A stretch of 64,000 bases of DNA, from positions 29,201,300-29,265,299 of the forward strand of contig NC_086254.1 in the NCBI RefSeq assembly GCF_021018805.1. Direction: 5' to 3'. Under the pieces are notes generated by a model. It made no database searches. It was not told the DNA's origin and saw nothing but the letters and a program-made list of their open reading frames with translations. This document shows, in pieces, positions 44,051-56,600 of the stretch. Made by a program: the position numbers and the translations under genes. Position 1 is the stretch's first letter. The number at the start of each line of letters is the position of its first letter. The stretch comes from Prinia subflava. Its lineage: Eukaryota > Chordata > Aves > Passeriformes > Cisticolidae.

Positions 44051-47000
44051 GAAACTCAAACCCAGCAGTATCCCAGCCTCAAGGGACCAGGGACAAGGCC
44101 TCGCTTTTGCAGTGCCAGGGTGCCTAACCCTTACTACAGCTATGCAGGGATCTGCAGGGTGGTTGGTGCCTCTCAGCACCAGGGGAGGGAGATGATGTGG
44201 AAAATAATTATGCAACAGGATTTATCCATTATTAATAGGGAAACAGAAGAATTCAGTGTGAATGTGTAACTTCGATCAAGAGCAAGATGCCAGGGCTGCA
44301 GAGCTGCCCAGTGTGGTGCCAGACAAGCAGCAGCACTGACCATCTGGGAAGAATGACAGGATGTTTGAATAAGCTGAGAACAGAGCAGGCTTCCAGGGCT
44401 GTGGGGAGGCAGACCCTAAAATGAAGAGTTGCAGAGATTCAGGGTTGTGGGGATGCAGGGATGCTAGTCCCAACCTGATGGTCCCTCTGCCCATGGCAGA
44501 CCCTCTCCCGAACCCCAGGGTGCCGAGGCCTTCTCGGATCAGCCTCACTCTGCTCCTCTGACCCCTCCAGGGAACTTGGCAAAATGATGGAAGAGGATTG
44601 CTGAGCAATCCCCCAGCTTTTGATCTGTTCTAGGAAAAAAGAGGCCACACCAAGAACTTTCTCAAATTCCTTCTTGAAGCCTTGGCTGGGAGCCGCTGCC
44701 GCTTTGCTGAGACATTCAGACCCTGGCAGCACTGGGGCTTGAGCCTGGCATGGCCACGCCATCCTGCCTCTTCCCAGTACCCAGGTTTAGGGAGCTGCAG
44801 CCTTGGCAAGTGCTCCCTGCTCTGGCCTGTGCCCCTGTGCAGGTGTCTGGGTGTGGAGCCTCCCTGCCAGCCACCTCCTGGCTCCTCTTTGTCTCTAGGG
44901 TCACGAGGTGGTGGCTTCTCCAGGCCACCAGCATTGCTTTCCCTGCCACATGCTGGCAAATTCCTTTCACATGAACAGGAAATACGAATTCTCCTCTTCT
45001 CTTTGTTTTTTCATGAAAAAAAATATGTTAAAAAAATAATCTAATCAAATGCGGTCTGTTTGTGGTCTCAGTGATCTCAGTTGTTTGGTTGAGGCTCAAT
45101 GAGATGACATTGGGATGGCCAAGGACAGGGACACTCCAAACCTGCTGCAAACCCAGGTGCTCCCAGCCCTGCCATCGTCAGCAGAGCTGGGACTCATCCC
45201 CATGTGGGGATAGACAGACATCCCCATGGCTCCACTGGAACTGGGAGCACTGGAGCCAGAACTGGTTTGGCTGACAGAACCATTGCTGGCCCTGCTTCGG
45301 TTGTGCTGGCTGGGAGAGTGTGGGAGCACAGGGATTGTTGTGTGGTCTTCCAGGAGGGCTCAAATTAACAAACCAGCGTGTTCAAACAGCTCAAAACATC
45401 AGTAGCCTTTAATTACTCCCTTTTCCTAAGAGAGGGGGTATTTTGTACCTGGGGAGGCCGTGCCACACATCTTTTTTCATCACAGTATGATGGGATTTTT
45501 CCTCAATGCTGATGTCTGGAAGCAGCCCTGTTCCAGGCTCACAGTGGGAAAACATTGCTATGCCAGGACCCTGGAAATCTCCATCCATGGGAAGCACTGC
45601 TGTGATCCTCACAAGACCCTTGTTCCTGGCTGTGGCCCAGCACAGGAATATGTCTCCTCCTGCAAAGAACCAGGTTTATTCCCTGTCTCTGGGGGAACTC
45701 TGATCAGCATCAGTTCCCTTGGGACTGGAATCACCCTTTGCACCCCGGAGCACCCCTAGGCCGGGGCTGGGACCTCAGCAGGACAGATCCTCTGCCTGCA
45801 GGAAGGTGCTGGCACTTCCCTGTTGCAATGGATAGCCGGGTTGGTTCTGTTGGGAGTCTCCCAGACAGCCAGGGAAGAGTGGGGACGGAGGGAAAGAGAT
45901 GAGGGCACCACGTCATGATGTCTCTCCATGTTGTGGTTGAGACAGAGCTCTCCCCTGTGGTGGGGAGCCATGAACCCCCAAAATGTGCTGGAAAGGAGAG
46001 GTAGCAGCTTAGAGTGCCTGGAATGCGTGCAGGGTGCGGAGGAGGCTGGGGATATTTGGAAATGTTCTTTTTCTGCTTTCCTAGTGTGGCGTGCATTTTT
46101 TACTTTATTCAATCTTTTTTGCTTAAATTCCCAAGTGAAGAATTCTTTCCATGAGCCAGAGCCTGCTGCCACGGCTTTGAGCCCGGCCATGGCACTGGGG
46201 ACCAGTTGGAGACCATGCCCCTGTATCCCTCCTCCAACTGCAGCAGCACGGACACTCAGATGTGGGCATGAGGCTCAGGGCACCTTCTCCATCACTGCTT
46301 CAGCTCCAGTGTCCCACCCCAACCCCCTTTCCTCCCCACTCCTGCAATTTTGTACTTTTTGGGGTGATGAACCTCCTCTGTATGCTTCGAGCGGGAGCTG
46401 CCCACAACCCATGTTAAACAGCTCAGGCTTTGTCTTTATTCCAGCTCCTGAAAATTGAATTTGTTAGTGGCATAAACAGGATATAAAAGACTGAAAAAAA
46501 AAAGGAGAAAGGAACATTTTTCTCCATGTCTTTTCCATCAACCTCTGAGGACCATATCTGCTGGCACTCCTGAGTGCTAGTCAAACTCCTGATGGCAAAC
46601 AGGCCCTGGGGACCTGCTCTGTCCAGCATCCCAGGATACTCCTGATCCTAGATTTTTTAATACAAAGGTCACAATTTCTGCTCTTTTCTTTTTTTTTTTT
46701 TTTTTTTCCCTGGTGTTCTCCAAACTAATGGTGGTTTATGGTGCTCTTTGACGTCAGCCACAAATGGGGCAGCCAGGTGGTAATAATTTTCCTGAATGTC
46801 GACTAAATACAATTATCACTCCATTTTCACTTCAGAAATATTAAAGTTTGTGTTCCTCCTGTTATTAATTCTGAAAAAAAGCCTTTATAAGTCACCGTGG
46901 CACACGGCCGCCGGCCCTGGGGTGCTGGCAGCCACGGCAGGGCTGGTGACCATAGTCTAGGCTGGCCCTGCTGTGCCACGTCCTTGGATTTTTCTGGAGG

Positions 47001-49764
47001 CAGTGCTCTAGAGACCCAGGTACAGTCAGGAGTTGGGATGTTAGCAGGACTGAGGATGGATCCTGAGGCCGGGAGAGTGAGGAGGGACCCATTTTCCTGT
47101 GGCAGACCCAAATTGCAGTTCCTGTGGACTATGAACTTAAATCGGGTGTTTCCCAACCCCATGCCAGCACAGCAGGGTCCATCAAAGGACGCGCTCCTAG
47201 ACACGCTGTTTCCTCCTGGCTTGGTGTCCAAAGCATGAGCACATCCCTGCAGCTTTGGCCAGGGCAGGCAGGAGCTGAGGAGCCGCTGGCTTTTGTCACG
47301 GAATGATCACATCCTGCTGCCAAGAGGGGTTCATGAGGGTTGGGATGCTGCAAAAGTCCAAGTTTAGCTGCAACCAGAGGATCCAGGGCAGTTCCCAGAG
47401 CTGAGACACTGGGGTTGGATTATCAGCAAAATGGCTTAAAAGTAAACTTTGAGACAGAGATACCATCACAGCCTTTGGTGGCCGAGTCCCAGCTGAGTGA
47501 TGCCAGCACCAACATCAGGCTCTCAGCCCTGGCACAAGCTGAGGTGCAGCCATACATCCCAGGTTTTCCTTCCCTGAGGGCACACAGCTGGGAACCCTGC
47601 TTGCCTTCTACTGCCCAGGGTCACCTCAGCCTCTCGCCACGTCCTCTGACTGGGAGCACATGCACTGGGAGCTGCAGCAGCTGCAGAGCATGGGCAGGGC
47701 TGGCCATGGGCACTGGACCCACGACTGCAGTGGCTGCTTCCACAGCCCTCCCTGGTCTCTGTGGCTGCGGGGGGGCAGGGGGGCAGGGAATTTCCCCATC
47801 CCCAGCCAGCAGCCTACCCAAAGCCTTTGTCTTCTGCTGAATTCCAGCTGGTGAGAGTCATCCACCAGAGTCAGAGGATTTACCCTCCTGGGGAATGATG
47901 TGCAAGAGGGAACCATGTAGTCACATTAAAATTATTTGAAAAAGAATGGGACTTCTGAGTACTGTCTCACGTGGAGCCAGGAACATCCATCTGACTGATG
48001 CTTCCATCTGTCTTTCTAAATAGTTTCCTTAAATAGTCCAAATATTAAAACAAAAAAAAGGAATTTGGCATATATGGTTCTTAGGAGAATAGAAGAGGGC
48101 CAGATACTAAAATACGGCTGCCTTGCTCCCTTCCAGTAACAAACACATGATTTTCATTGCAGGGAAGGCAGAGGCAACCGATAGTCACATCTGGCACAGA
48201 GGAGGATGCTCCATGGTCACTGATGCTTCGGCTTTGCTGGGAGAGCAGGCTGTGCCCAGGCCGAGGAGTTCTATTGGGCACAGTAGCAGACCTGACTCAT
48301 CTGGGGAATTGCAGCTCCCTACAGCACAGGAATCTGCAGTCCAGCTGCCCCAAACCCCAGGCTCCCCATCACACACTGGCAAATCCCATCTCCTGCCTTT
48401 CCTTGGAGAAACCTTCCCTGAGCCCCCACTGGTGCACAGCCAGGGGGAGTAGCTGCAATGGTGGGAAGAGATTCTGGAGCACTCTTCACGCCATGTCTCA
48501 GTTCCTCAAAGACCTTGCCTGCTGTTGCTCTTACTGCCACTGCCTGCCAGCTCTTACCAGGAACCCTGCAGTGCCCACAAATGGGAATTGGTTTATGGCC
48601 TGGCTCAATGTTGGTGACTCCTTGCCACTGTGTTTGCTCGTTTCATCCACTCAGCTATGCTCAAGGAGCAGTGACAGATTTTCAGTGACAGAATTTCAGT
48701 GGCTCACGTGGGATGGAGATTGATGTTGGCTTCAAGGATGGTGGTTGATGCAAGTGCTTTCCCACAGGGATTCTGGGGCTGGGGGCCCAGTGTGACCCAC
48801 TGCTGTGGCCGAGTTGGACAAAACCATCAACAACCCCCAGCCTTCACATTCATCTCCTCCTTTCACCTTCTCCAGTGAATACCAAGGTCACAATCCAACA
48901 TTTCACGCAGCAAGCAAGTGCATCCTCCATCCTCCATCCTCCCAAGGTTCTCCACATTGCACCACCCTCACCTCCTGGCTACCCAACAACACCTCCCTTG
49001 GGAAACCCCGGCTCAGCCATGCCCAGCAGCGCAGCAGAGCAGAGGAGCCCGGCGTGGTGGGGATGCCGTCCTTCCCCGCGCCCGTCGACGCTGGCCGGTG
49101 CTGAGCCCACCCCGCGCCAGCCGCCGGGTGTTCTCCCTGCTCCCGCAGCTGTACGGAAATTGGAAGGCGACGCTGACATGTGTCAACAATAACCAGCGAA
49201 CAAGCGCCAGCGGCGGCGGCGGCTGTCCCCACCACCTCGAGGAGGCTGGCCACTCTTGGCTGAAATCACGGCACGTTGCGGCTGGAAGCAAGAGTATTGT
49301 TTCAATTATTTCCATTATATAAAGTCAGGCCATTTAATATATTCTGCCTCAAAGGGGCTCAACTAAAGAGATAAAATAAACAGTGGAAATCTGCTCTGCT
49401 GACATGGACCAGGAATTCAGTTTCGACACCAAGACTTCCCTCCCATCTCGCTGCTCATCTTCCCTTTCCTCCCGGCTCCCTGTCCTACTCTTGCTGCCCC
49501 TCGGCCTTCAGCACCACTTGATGCCAATTCCCTCCTTGGGCTTTGCTCCTGTTTTGGCAGCTGGAGCAATTGAAGGCTGTGCAGCCACGCTGGCGTCCAG
49601 GACTGGAGCAAGCCAGAGGAGCCAAGAAGAGAGACGGTGCTCCAGAGCTTGCTCTGGGATGAAGGATTTGATTTATGGTAAATCTTAAGGCTCTTGGGAT
49701 GCCACATTCCCTAGGAACAGCAGGAATTGCGGGTGGCATAAACCCAGGAATGGCTGGATTGTGG

Positions 49765-49825
49765 CATGAGGAGGAGGAGGAGAAGAAGGAAAAGGAGAAG
49801 GAAAAGGAAGAGGAGAGGAGGGGAG
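49765..49825. repeat. Polypurine GGA/AAG tract
   Basis: About 60 nt of pure purine, GAGGAGGAGGAGAAGAAGGA type, on the plus strand. Confidence 0.85.
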
Positions 49826-51946
49826 AGCAAATGTGCCATAAGTGTGCTGCGGGCTGCATTTGACAGTGTCAGCACTAAAATCAACCATCTTCATACCTTC
49901 CTTCTCATCTGGGGGAGCTGATGGCTCCCCACCACTGAGGGCCCTCACTGGCTCTGTGCTGGCATGGGAGGTGGTGAGTTGGGCTGCCAGGAGGCTGGAG
50001 TTGCTCCCACCAGCCCTGACCAGACAGGAGCTGCTTCCCATGAATGCTTCCCACAGCGTCAGCCTCCCCAGAGCACTCCTCCCTTGCAGGGCTGTGCTAG
50101 TCCAGGTATTCCCAATATGTTGGCATGTGGGAAGCAGCACCAGCCACACCAGCAGTAAATCTGTTACTTGATCTTTCCCAGCATATTTCCATGCTCCAAG
50201 TTCTGCCCCTCCTGGAACGGGGTCATGGGCAGTGCCACTGCCAGGGACTCGGGTGACGGAGGGAGCCGTGTCACGGGATGCCAGCGAGGGCTGCGGTGCG
50301 GCGTGAGGTGCAGCTGGCATTTCATAAGAGCAGGGAAAGGGCCTCTGCCGAACTGGCGCAAGAGCAGCTGTGACTTTCCATTCCTGTGGGAAGTGGGCTG
50401 CCACCGTCCAAGCATCTGGGCTTGTTATGATGGGAGAGGAATGCCAAGTATTTTTCTTCCTTATCCACTACCATCCGCTCAAACCCTCCCCTGATCAAAC
50501 CCATATTCATCGCCTGGGATGCACTGGGGAAGATCCCTTGCAGCCCTCATGGCTGCTCAGAGCTCATGGCACCGGTGGAGGAAACCCCACCCTCATCCAG
50601 GAGCTCCCTCCATCCCCCTGCCCCTTCCTGTCTCCTTTTGCTGCTAGCCAGCTCCAGATATTTAATTTTCACTTTGCTAGGAGCATCCCTGCACCTGCAT
50701 CCCTGTGCCTGCATCCCTGTGCCACCACCTCTGTGACTGCATCCCTGCTGACCTGTGGGCCCGGCGGGACCACGCTGTCCCCTCCAGAGCCCTGAGCATC
50801 CCAAAAGCAGCCACTGGGATGGTGCCACGGGCGTGTGCCCTGGGGCGCCTGCCGTGCCGGGAAGCAGACGGTGCAGCTTTGGAAGGTCACCAAGATTTTT
50901 CCGAAGATGAAAGTGTGCTCAAGTGTCAAACAAACTTTCCAAATTATCTTTCTGGACACTTTCACCCTTCTGCTTTGGAAGACGGAGGAGGAACATTTCA
51001 TTCCCTGTGTGCTGGCGTGGAGCGGGGCTGCGTGAGCAGCTGGGAGCTGCCAGCGGCACCCGCGGCTCAGCCTCGCTTCTCGCCGACATCACCCCTGAGT
51101 CACCGCGGGTGCTGCCCCGGCATCATCAGCTCGGCTTCTCCCTCCTCGCAGCCCCCCCCAGCCCCTCCCAGCACAACAGAGGGCTGCCAGGTGCCCAGTT
51201 AAACAGCAGGCACCATATCTCCTCCCACCGACTGTTGGATTTGTCATAAATAGACAAATTAAGGGAAAGGTCTGTATCTCTTAAGGATACCTGGCACACA
51301 GCAGCAGGGGCATGGGGACAGTGGCTATGCCGCCCTTGGCAAATCCCCCGTGATCCCAAACAGCTGGGGATGGACTGAGCAACGGCCACGTGGTGGCCCC
51401 AGGATCCAGCACTAATGAGAGCTGTCTAATTAGTGTGTCTTCCTGTGACAGGTCACCCTGGCAAGGTTTGCACATCCGCTCACCCATGCCAGCAGCCGGA
51501 GAGCATGACCAGGAATGAGGTGCTTCCCTGGCCCTTGCCCAGTGTTTGCCTTCCAGGTCTGGACAAGGAAATTCCCTACCAGCTCCAGGGCAGCTGGGCT
51601 GGCACCCAACAGGACTTGTGGAAACTCCTTGCCCTGCGGCACCCGCGTCTCATCCCGGTCACAGCCGTCCACACCAATGCAGCTGCCCACAGCCAGGATT
51701 TGGAGACACTCAGATATTCCCAATGCCATTGCCATATCCCTATTTTTCTGTGCTGGGATGGCAGCAGCATCCCCATCTCCACATGGGCCCCCCAGCCCTT
51801 GCAAACTCCTGATGGTGATGCCATGCTGCAGGTTGGGTTGTTTGTGGAAATTTCAGCTGAGCCAGATGCTGCAATTTATGCATTTTATGTGTAATTTTTC
51901 AATTTATTTCATAATTAAAAAAAACAACCTAAAGTGATTCCAACCA

Positions 51947-51993
51947 TTATTACTCCTGGTTTCCTCAGTTATTACTCCTGGTTTCCTACAGTG
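51947..51993. repeat. Tandem duplication, about 22-bp unit
   Basis: The phrase TTATTACTCCTGGTTTCCT occurs twice back to back, separated by CAG. Confidence 0.85.
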
Positions 51994-52699
51994 AGGCCAA
52001 AGGGGTCTGAAATGGCTCCTTTGTTGTCTGATCATTAACCCTTCAGGAATGAAACGCAGCAGTGCCGGATGGGAGCAGTGGGGAGAGAGGCTCAGGAGGG
52101 CTGGGGGAGAGAAGGAAAACAGAAGGGAGAAATTCGAGGGGTAGAGAGAAGATTAACCCCAATGTGCTGTCCCTGGGCATGGCTGGACACGCCAGGACAC
52201 TGAGGGACACATCCACTGCAGCCCCGTGGGTGGCCCACTCTGGTGCAGTGAGTTTGCTGGCTCTCAGCAGCCCCCAGGCTGTTCGTCCATCCCAGGCAAT
52301 GCAGACTCAGAGCATCCCGGGTGGAAGGGAGCTCTGCAGCTCGCTGGTGTGTGGGGTGAGCAGGTGGATGATGATCTGCCCCAGGGTGCCCAAAAAGTCT
52401 CTCTGTGCCCCTTCTGTGGAAGGAGAGGTTTGCACATGGTGATGACAGGAGTGACTGTGCTGTCACTGGGGCTGTCACTGGTGGCCAGTGGCCTTGGAGC
52501 CCGGGCTGGGATGTCACCAGGCTGTGCCAGGGTTGGCACGATGGGACGAGCACGTGGGGTTCCCAGGATGGGGACCTGCAGCTATAGGTTACCTCGAGTA
52601 CCTGGCGAGTGAGGTGTCCCCCTCCTGTCCTGCATCCCCTCTCAAGCACAGCCCCTAGGGTGGGTTTTGGGGAGCATAGCATGGGACAAGGGGTGTGGA

Positions 52700-53340
52700 C
52701 AGCCGCATGGGAGCCCGGAACAGCTCAGTGAGCTCGTCTTGGCTCGGAACAGCTTGGCACAGCTCGTCTCGGCTCAGCTTCGCTCCCGCAGCTCGGAGGG
52801 AGGTGAGTTAAGAAGCGCTCGGAAAATCAGAGTCAGCTGCAATCGTGGGGACAGCCGGGGCAGACCCAGAGCCGCCGCCGGAGCTGCCGGAGACCCACCA
52901 CGGCTCCCGGCCACCGGGGGGCTCAGCCCTGCCCGGGGGGCTCAGCCCTGCCCGGGGGCTGTCACTGCCCCCCTGCCCTGCGGGGACTGCGAGCGGGGGC
53001 TGAGCTGGGGGGGCTGAGCCGGGGGACGGCGCAGGCAGCGTCACCTCCTGGCTCCACCCCCCCAAAATCGCAGGGGGCTTCGCTGTGACCCCGGCGCTGG
53101 GATGGCAGCGGGACAGTCGGACCGCGGCGGGACGGCGGGACGCTTCCCAGCCGAGGTGGTGGCTGGAGTGCTCCGGGGGGATCCAGCCAGGGCGTTTGCC
53201 AGTCGCTTTGTTGCTGCTGGGGGATTTTTTACTTTTTTTTTTAGGATTATTATTATTTTGAAAGGGAGGGTGAGGAGAGGGGGCTGACACTGACTATAAA
53301 GGCAGAGCTCCCTGGAGGAGCCGACACTTCGTCGACACCA
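52700..53340 (+). promoter_or_regulatory. RSPO4: RSPO4 promoter region with TATA box
   Basis: CpG-rich DNA ending in TATAAA at 53295-53300 (CTATAAAGGC context), which predicts a transcription start near 53325, about 235 nt before the RSPO4 ATG. Confidence 0.6.
52908..52965. repeat. Short GC-rich tandem duplication
   Basis: GGGGGGCTCAGCCCTGCCCG repeated, in the CpG-rich 5' flank of RSPO4. Confidence 0.8.
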
Positions 53341-53360
53341 TGAGCACTCCCCGGGCCTGA
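53340..53360 (+). other. Upstream ORF in the presumed RSPO4 5' UTR
   Basis: ATG in a strong context (GACACCATGA) opens a six-codon frame (MSTPRA) that stops at 53358-53360. Two shorter ATG frames follow at about 53434 and 53518. The RSPO4 ATG itself has C at -3. Confidence 0.5.
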
Positions 53361-53558
53361 CAGCCCCAGCCTGCCCCTCTGTCGCCGGCTCAAGCTGCCC
53401 TGAAGTGTGGCTGTGTGTCCAAAGCTCGGGTTGGGATGGTGTGAGCCCGGAGCCGCTCGTCGCCCTCCCACCACCCCTCACCGGCTCTGGCAGGAGCCGA
53501 GCCCGCCAGCCGCTTGGATGATTTGATTTCTTCCCTGTCCGACATCACTCCTGCCCAG

Positions 53559-53637
53559 ATGCAGTGGATAATAGTCATGTTGGTGTTATTCATCAGCTCC
53601 ATGGAAATGCTCACGCAGAACCGGTGGAAGAAGCAAG
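53559..53637 (+). CDS. RSPO4: RSPO4 coding exon 1
   Basis: Signal peptide exon, MQWIIVMLVLFISS to NRWKKQ. Donor AGCAAG|GTACAG. Confidence 0.92.
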
Positions 53638-56600
53638 GTACAGTGTGCACAGTGGGCTTGTCCCGCTCGGGTCCTGTGGGGTGGCTCTGTGACACCAGGC
53701 TACCTGTGCTGCCTGCACGGAGCAGGAAGGAGTTGTGAACCAGGGCTGGAGGTGCCACCAACCAGCACACCCCAACCCCTCCCCCTGAGCCCCTTTGGGG
53801 ACGGTCTGTGTTCCCCTCTGGGTGCGTGGCACAGGGCTGGAAGTGCAGGAAGATGCAGAGTGCAACCACATGGCACTGCCTGCCCAGAGCCAGACCTGCC
53901 TTTGGGGCTGGCAGGACACAAGGGACGCTGGCTGGCTCTGGGACCAGCTCTGCAAACCCCAGCAGAGCCAGACACAGTGGGGATAGTACAAAATGGGCTG
54001 ATTATCCAGTATTTCCTTTCTCTGCATAGCACACTCAGTGCCTTAGGAGTAAAACCTCCTGGAAGGATGCTCAGAGTCACGGCAGGCACTGTGCCCTGCT
54101 CCATCTTTTCCCCAGGAAGAGGCACCAGCTGAGCCATTGCTCAGTGCCTGGGCAAGGACAGGGTGTGCTGGGGCTGTGCCGAGGCACACCTCCCTTGGGC
54201 ATTGGCTCATGTCCCCTCACCAGGCAGTGCCAGGCAGTGCCAGCTGGTTGTGTGGAGTGGGTCCGGGCTGGTTCCCAGCTCTGTGCCAGGAATGCCTTGG
54301 TTTTGGGGCCAACATGTGCCAGGGTAGAGGCAGGACCTCCCAGGACCAGGGCTCTCAGGGCTGGAGCCTGGAGAGCTTCCCTTGAAGTTGTTCCATGTCA
54401 AAGGCATGCGGAGGCAGTAGGTGTGTGTGATGATGTGGGTGGCCAGGCTGGTGGCCAAAAAAACACCCCTGATGGGAAACAGCCAAGCCTCAAGAGGGGC
54501 TGCAGCTACCAGTGCTTGATGCTGGGTAGCACAATGCTCCAAAGGCCTCAGGTCTTGGCAGCCTTGGGGGTCTGGCCGTGGCCTCACACCCCAGACATGT
54601 TATATACACTGGGATAACCTGTACAGAAAAACCAGCACAGGGTCCACGAGCCACAAAAGATTCTGCAGCACCCCACAGCCTCCCTAGTGCCACTGGGAGC
54701 TTTGGTGTGGGTAGTGCAGTGCCCCAGGGACTCATGGTTCCCAGCAGGACTGGGCATAGGGTGGGCAGAGATGGGAGATGTCACACCCATGTCCAGCACA
54801 ACTCAGGTACCCCCTGTGCCCCATGCCCAGTGCCCATCCCAGCTCAGCCCTGACTCTGCCATCACCGCTGGACAGGAGGAGATGAACCCACCACTTGTCC
54901 CTAATCCCCAAGCCCATGGTTTCAGAGTGAGCAACATTCTGTTGTTCTCTGTGGTGAATCCCAGTATCACTCCCGGTGGCAAAGACGTGTGTGCCATGCC
55001 AGCAGCACTGTGGAGTGGCGGAGGACAACTCCACTTCTCCCAGCTCTGTGGGATTATTTCCAAAGCCAGTGAGAAGAAGGAGGCCCATCCAGGGCTCCCC
55101 ACTTTCTTTGCCCTGGCTGGAGGTGGAAGGAGAGCAGCAAAAAAAACCCCTAAATATCAAAAAGAATTAGGGAAGGGAAAGAGGCTCGTAAATCCATGGG
55201 TCTCCAGGGAAGCCACTCCAGCTGCAGCCAGGAACACAAATGTTGTCAGCATTTGGTAAATATCTAACGGAGACCATAACAACTTAATGGATCCAAGGTG
55301 CTTCGTTAGCGCTCCCAGCAGACGCAGCTCTAATGAAGGCTCCTGGCAGTGCTGCTGTTCAGACAGTGTGCCCAGAGAAGGGACTGGGATGGGCCAGCTT
55401 AGGGACAACTGCATGGCACCACAGCACCGTGGACTGGCTTGTGCCAGGGACCAGCACACGGGGCTGTGAGGCATCGCCTGCCATCATCGTCTGACAGAAT
55501 CCTGCCAGCATCCCCCCGGCTTCCCCAGCAGCTCTGCCCCAGCCCCAGAGCCTGGGACCCTTCTGATGCAGCTTCTGGGGTCAGAGGGGCCAGTGCCAGG
55601 CATTGCTCCCAGGGCTGAGTCTATGCCTATGCCAGGCAGCACCCAGCAGGTGTCTCGGGCTTGTAGCAACCTTGTCTAGTGGAAGGTGTGTCTGCCCATG
55701 GTAGGAGGTTTGAGATGAGCTTGAAGGTCTTTTCCAACCCAAACCATTTTGTGATTCTATGGCTCTATAGAGCCTAGGTGCTAAGCATGCTGTACCAGGG
55801 CTTCTGGCACTGTCACTGCTACTCAGGCTGTGGTGCCAGAGCCAAGCAAACAATTCCCAACACAGGGGCATGGTGAAGGCATTGGATGCCTGCATGCAGG
55901 AGTTTAGTGGCCCCTTTTGTGATGCCCAGCCAGCCTGGGGTTGCAAAAAGACACAGGGCATGTGTAGTCCCCAGAGCTCGATGGTTCCCAGCTCCCAAAG
56001 TGCCCCTGTGCCAGGAGCACCCCCCCCAGGCTGCTTTTCTGTAGGCTCAGAGAGCAGGAGCAGTTGGTGGTGTCTCTGTGGGCTGGTGGATACTGGCACC
56101 CTGTCCTTGTCTCTGGGAACAGAGATCACCTACCTCGGGGTCAGTCACCCTCCCACAGGCTGGGAGTACAGCACAGGCAGCCAGGGAGGCAGCAGAGGCT
56201 CTTGAGCAAACAGACAGATTCTTTTCTCAGCTCCTCTTGAGTGCATCCAAAATGCCCTTTGTCCTCTGACACAGAACAGGCATCAACTAATTAATCCAGG
56301 TCAGATCATATTTCTACCCATTGACCCAATGGTTGTTCCACTTCCCACGGGATGGGCAAGGCTAGCTTGGGACGTGGCTCAGAGTGTCACCAATGGGCAG
56401 TGCTGGGCGTGGGGCAAACCCTCAGTCTGGATCTTGGAGTGATGGAGGCCATCAGTGATGGACAAGCTGGCAGTGATGGCTCCATGTGTCCCTTTGCTGC
56501 CAGCGTGGACACAGGTGGGGATTTGAGGAGCAGAGAGATGTGGGGTGACATTTGCAGGGAGACAGGACAGTGCCTGTTACCGTGGTGAATCAGAGAGGGG

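Larger units (their letters stand above)
42593..52700. other. Gene-free stretch between PSMF1 and RSPO4
   Basis: AT-rich islands at 42790-43015, 46640-46880 and 49250-49400 stand out from GC-richer surroundings. There is a CR1 remnant at 43962-44050, a T-tract at about 46689-46707 and a polypurine tract at 49765-49825. No supported gene. Confidence 0.4.

Noticed and set aside
45756..46190. Minus-strand frame starting MAGLKAVAAGSGSWKEFF
   Set aside because: Good start context, but it becomes Lys-rich from AT-rich DNA and then low-complexity, with no donor that clearly links to another exon and no known family.
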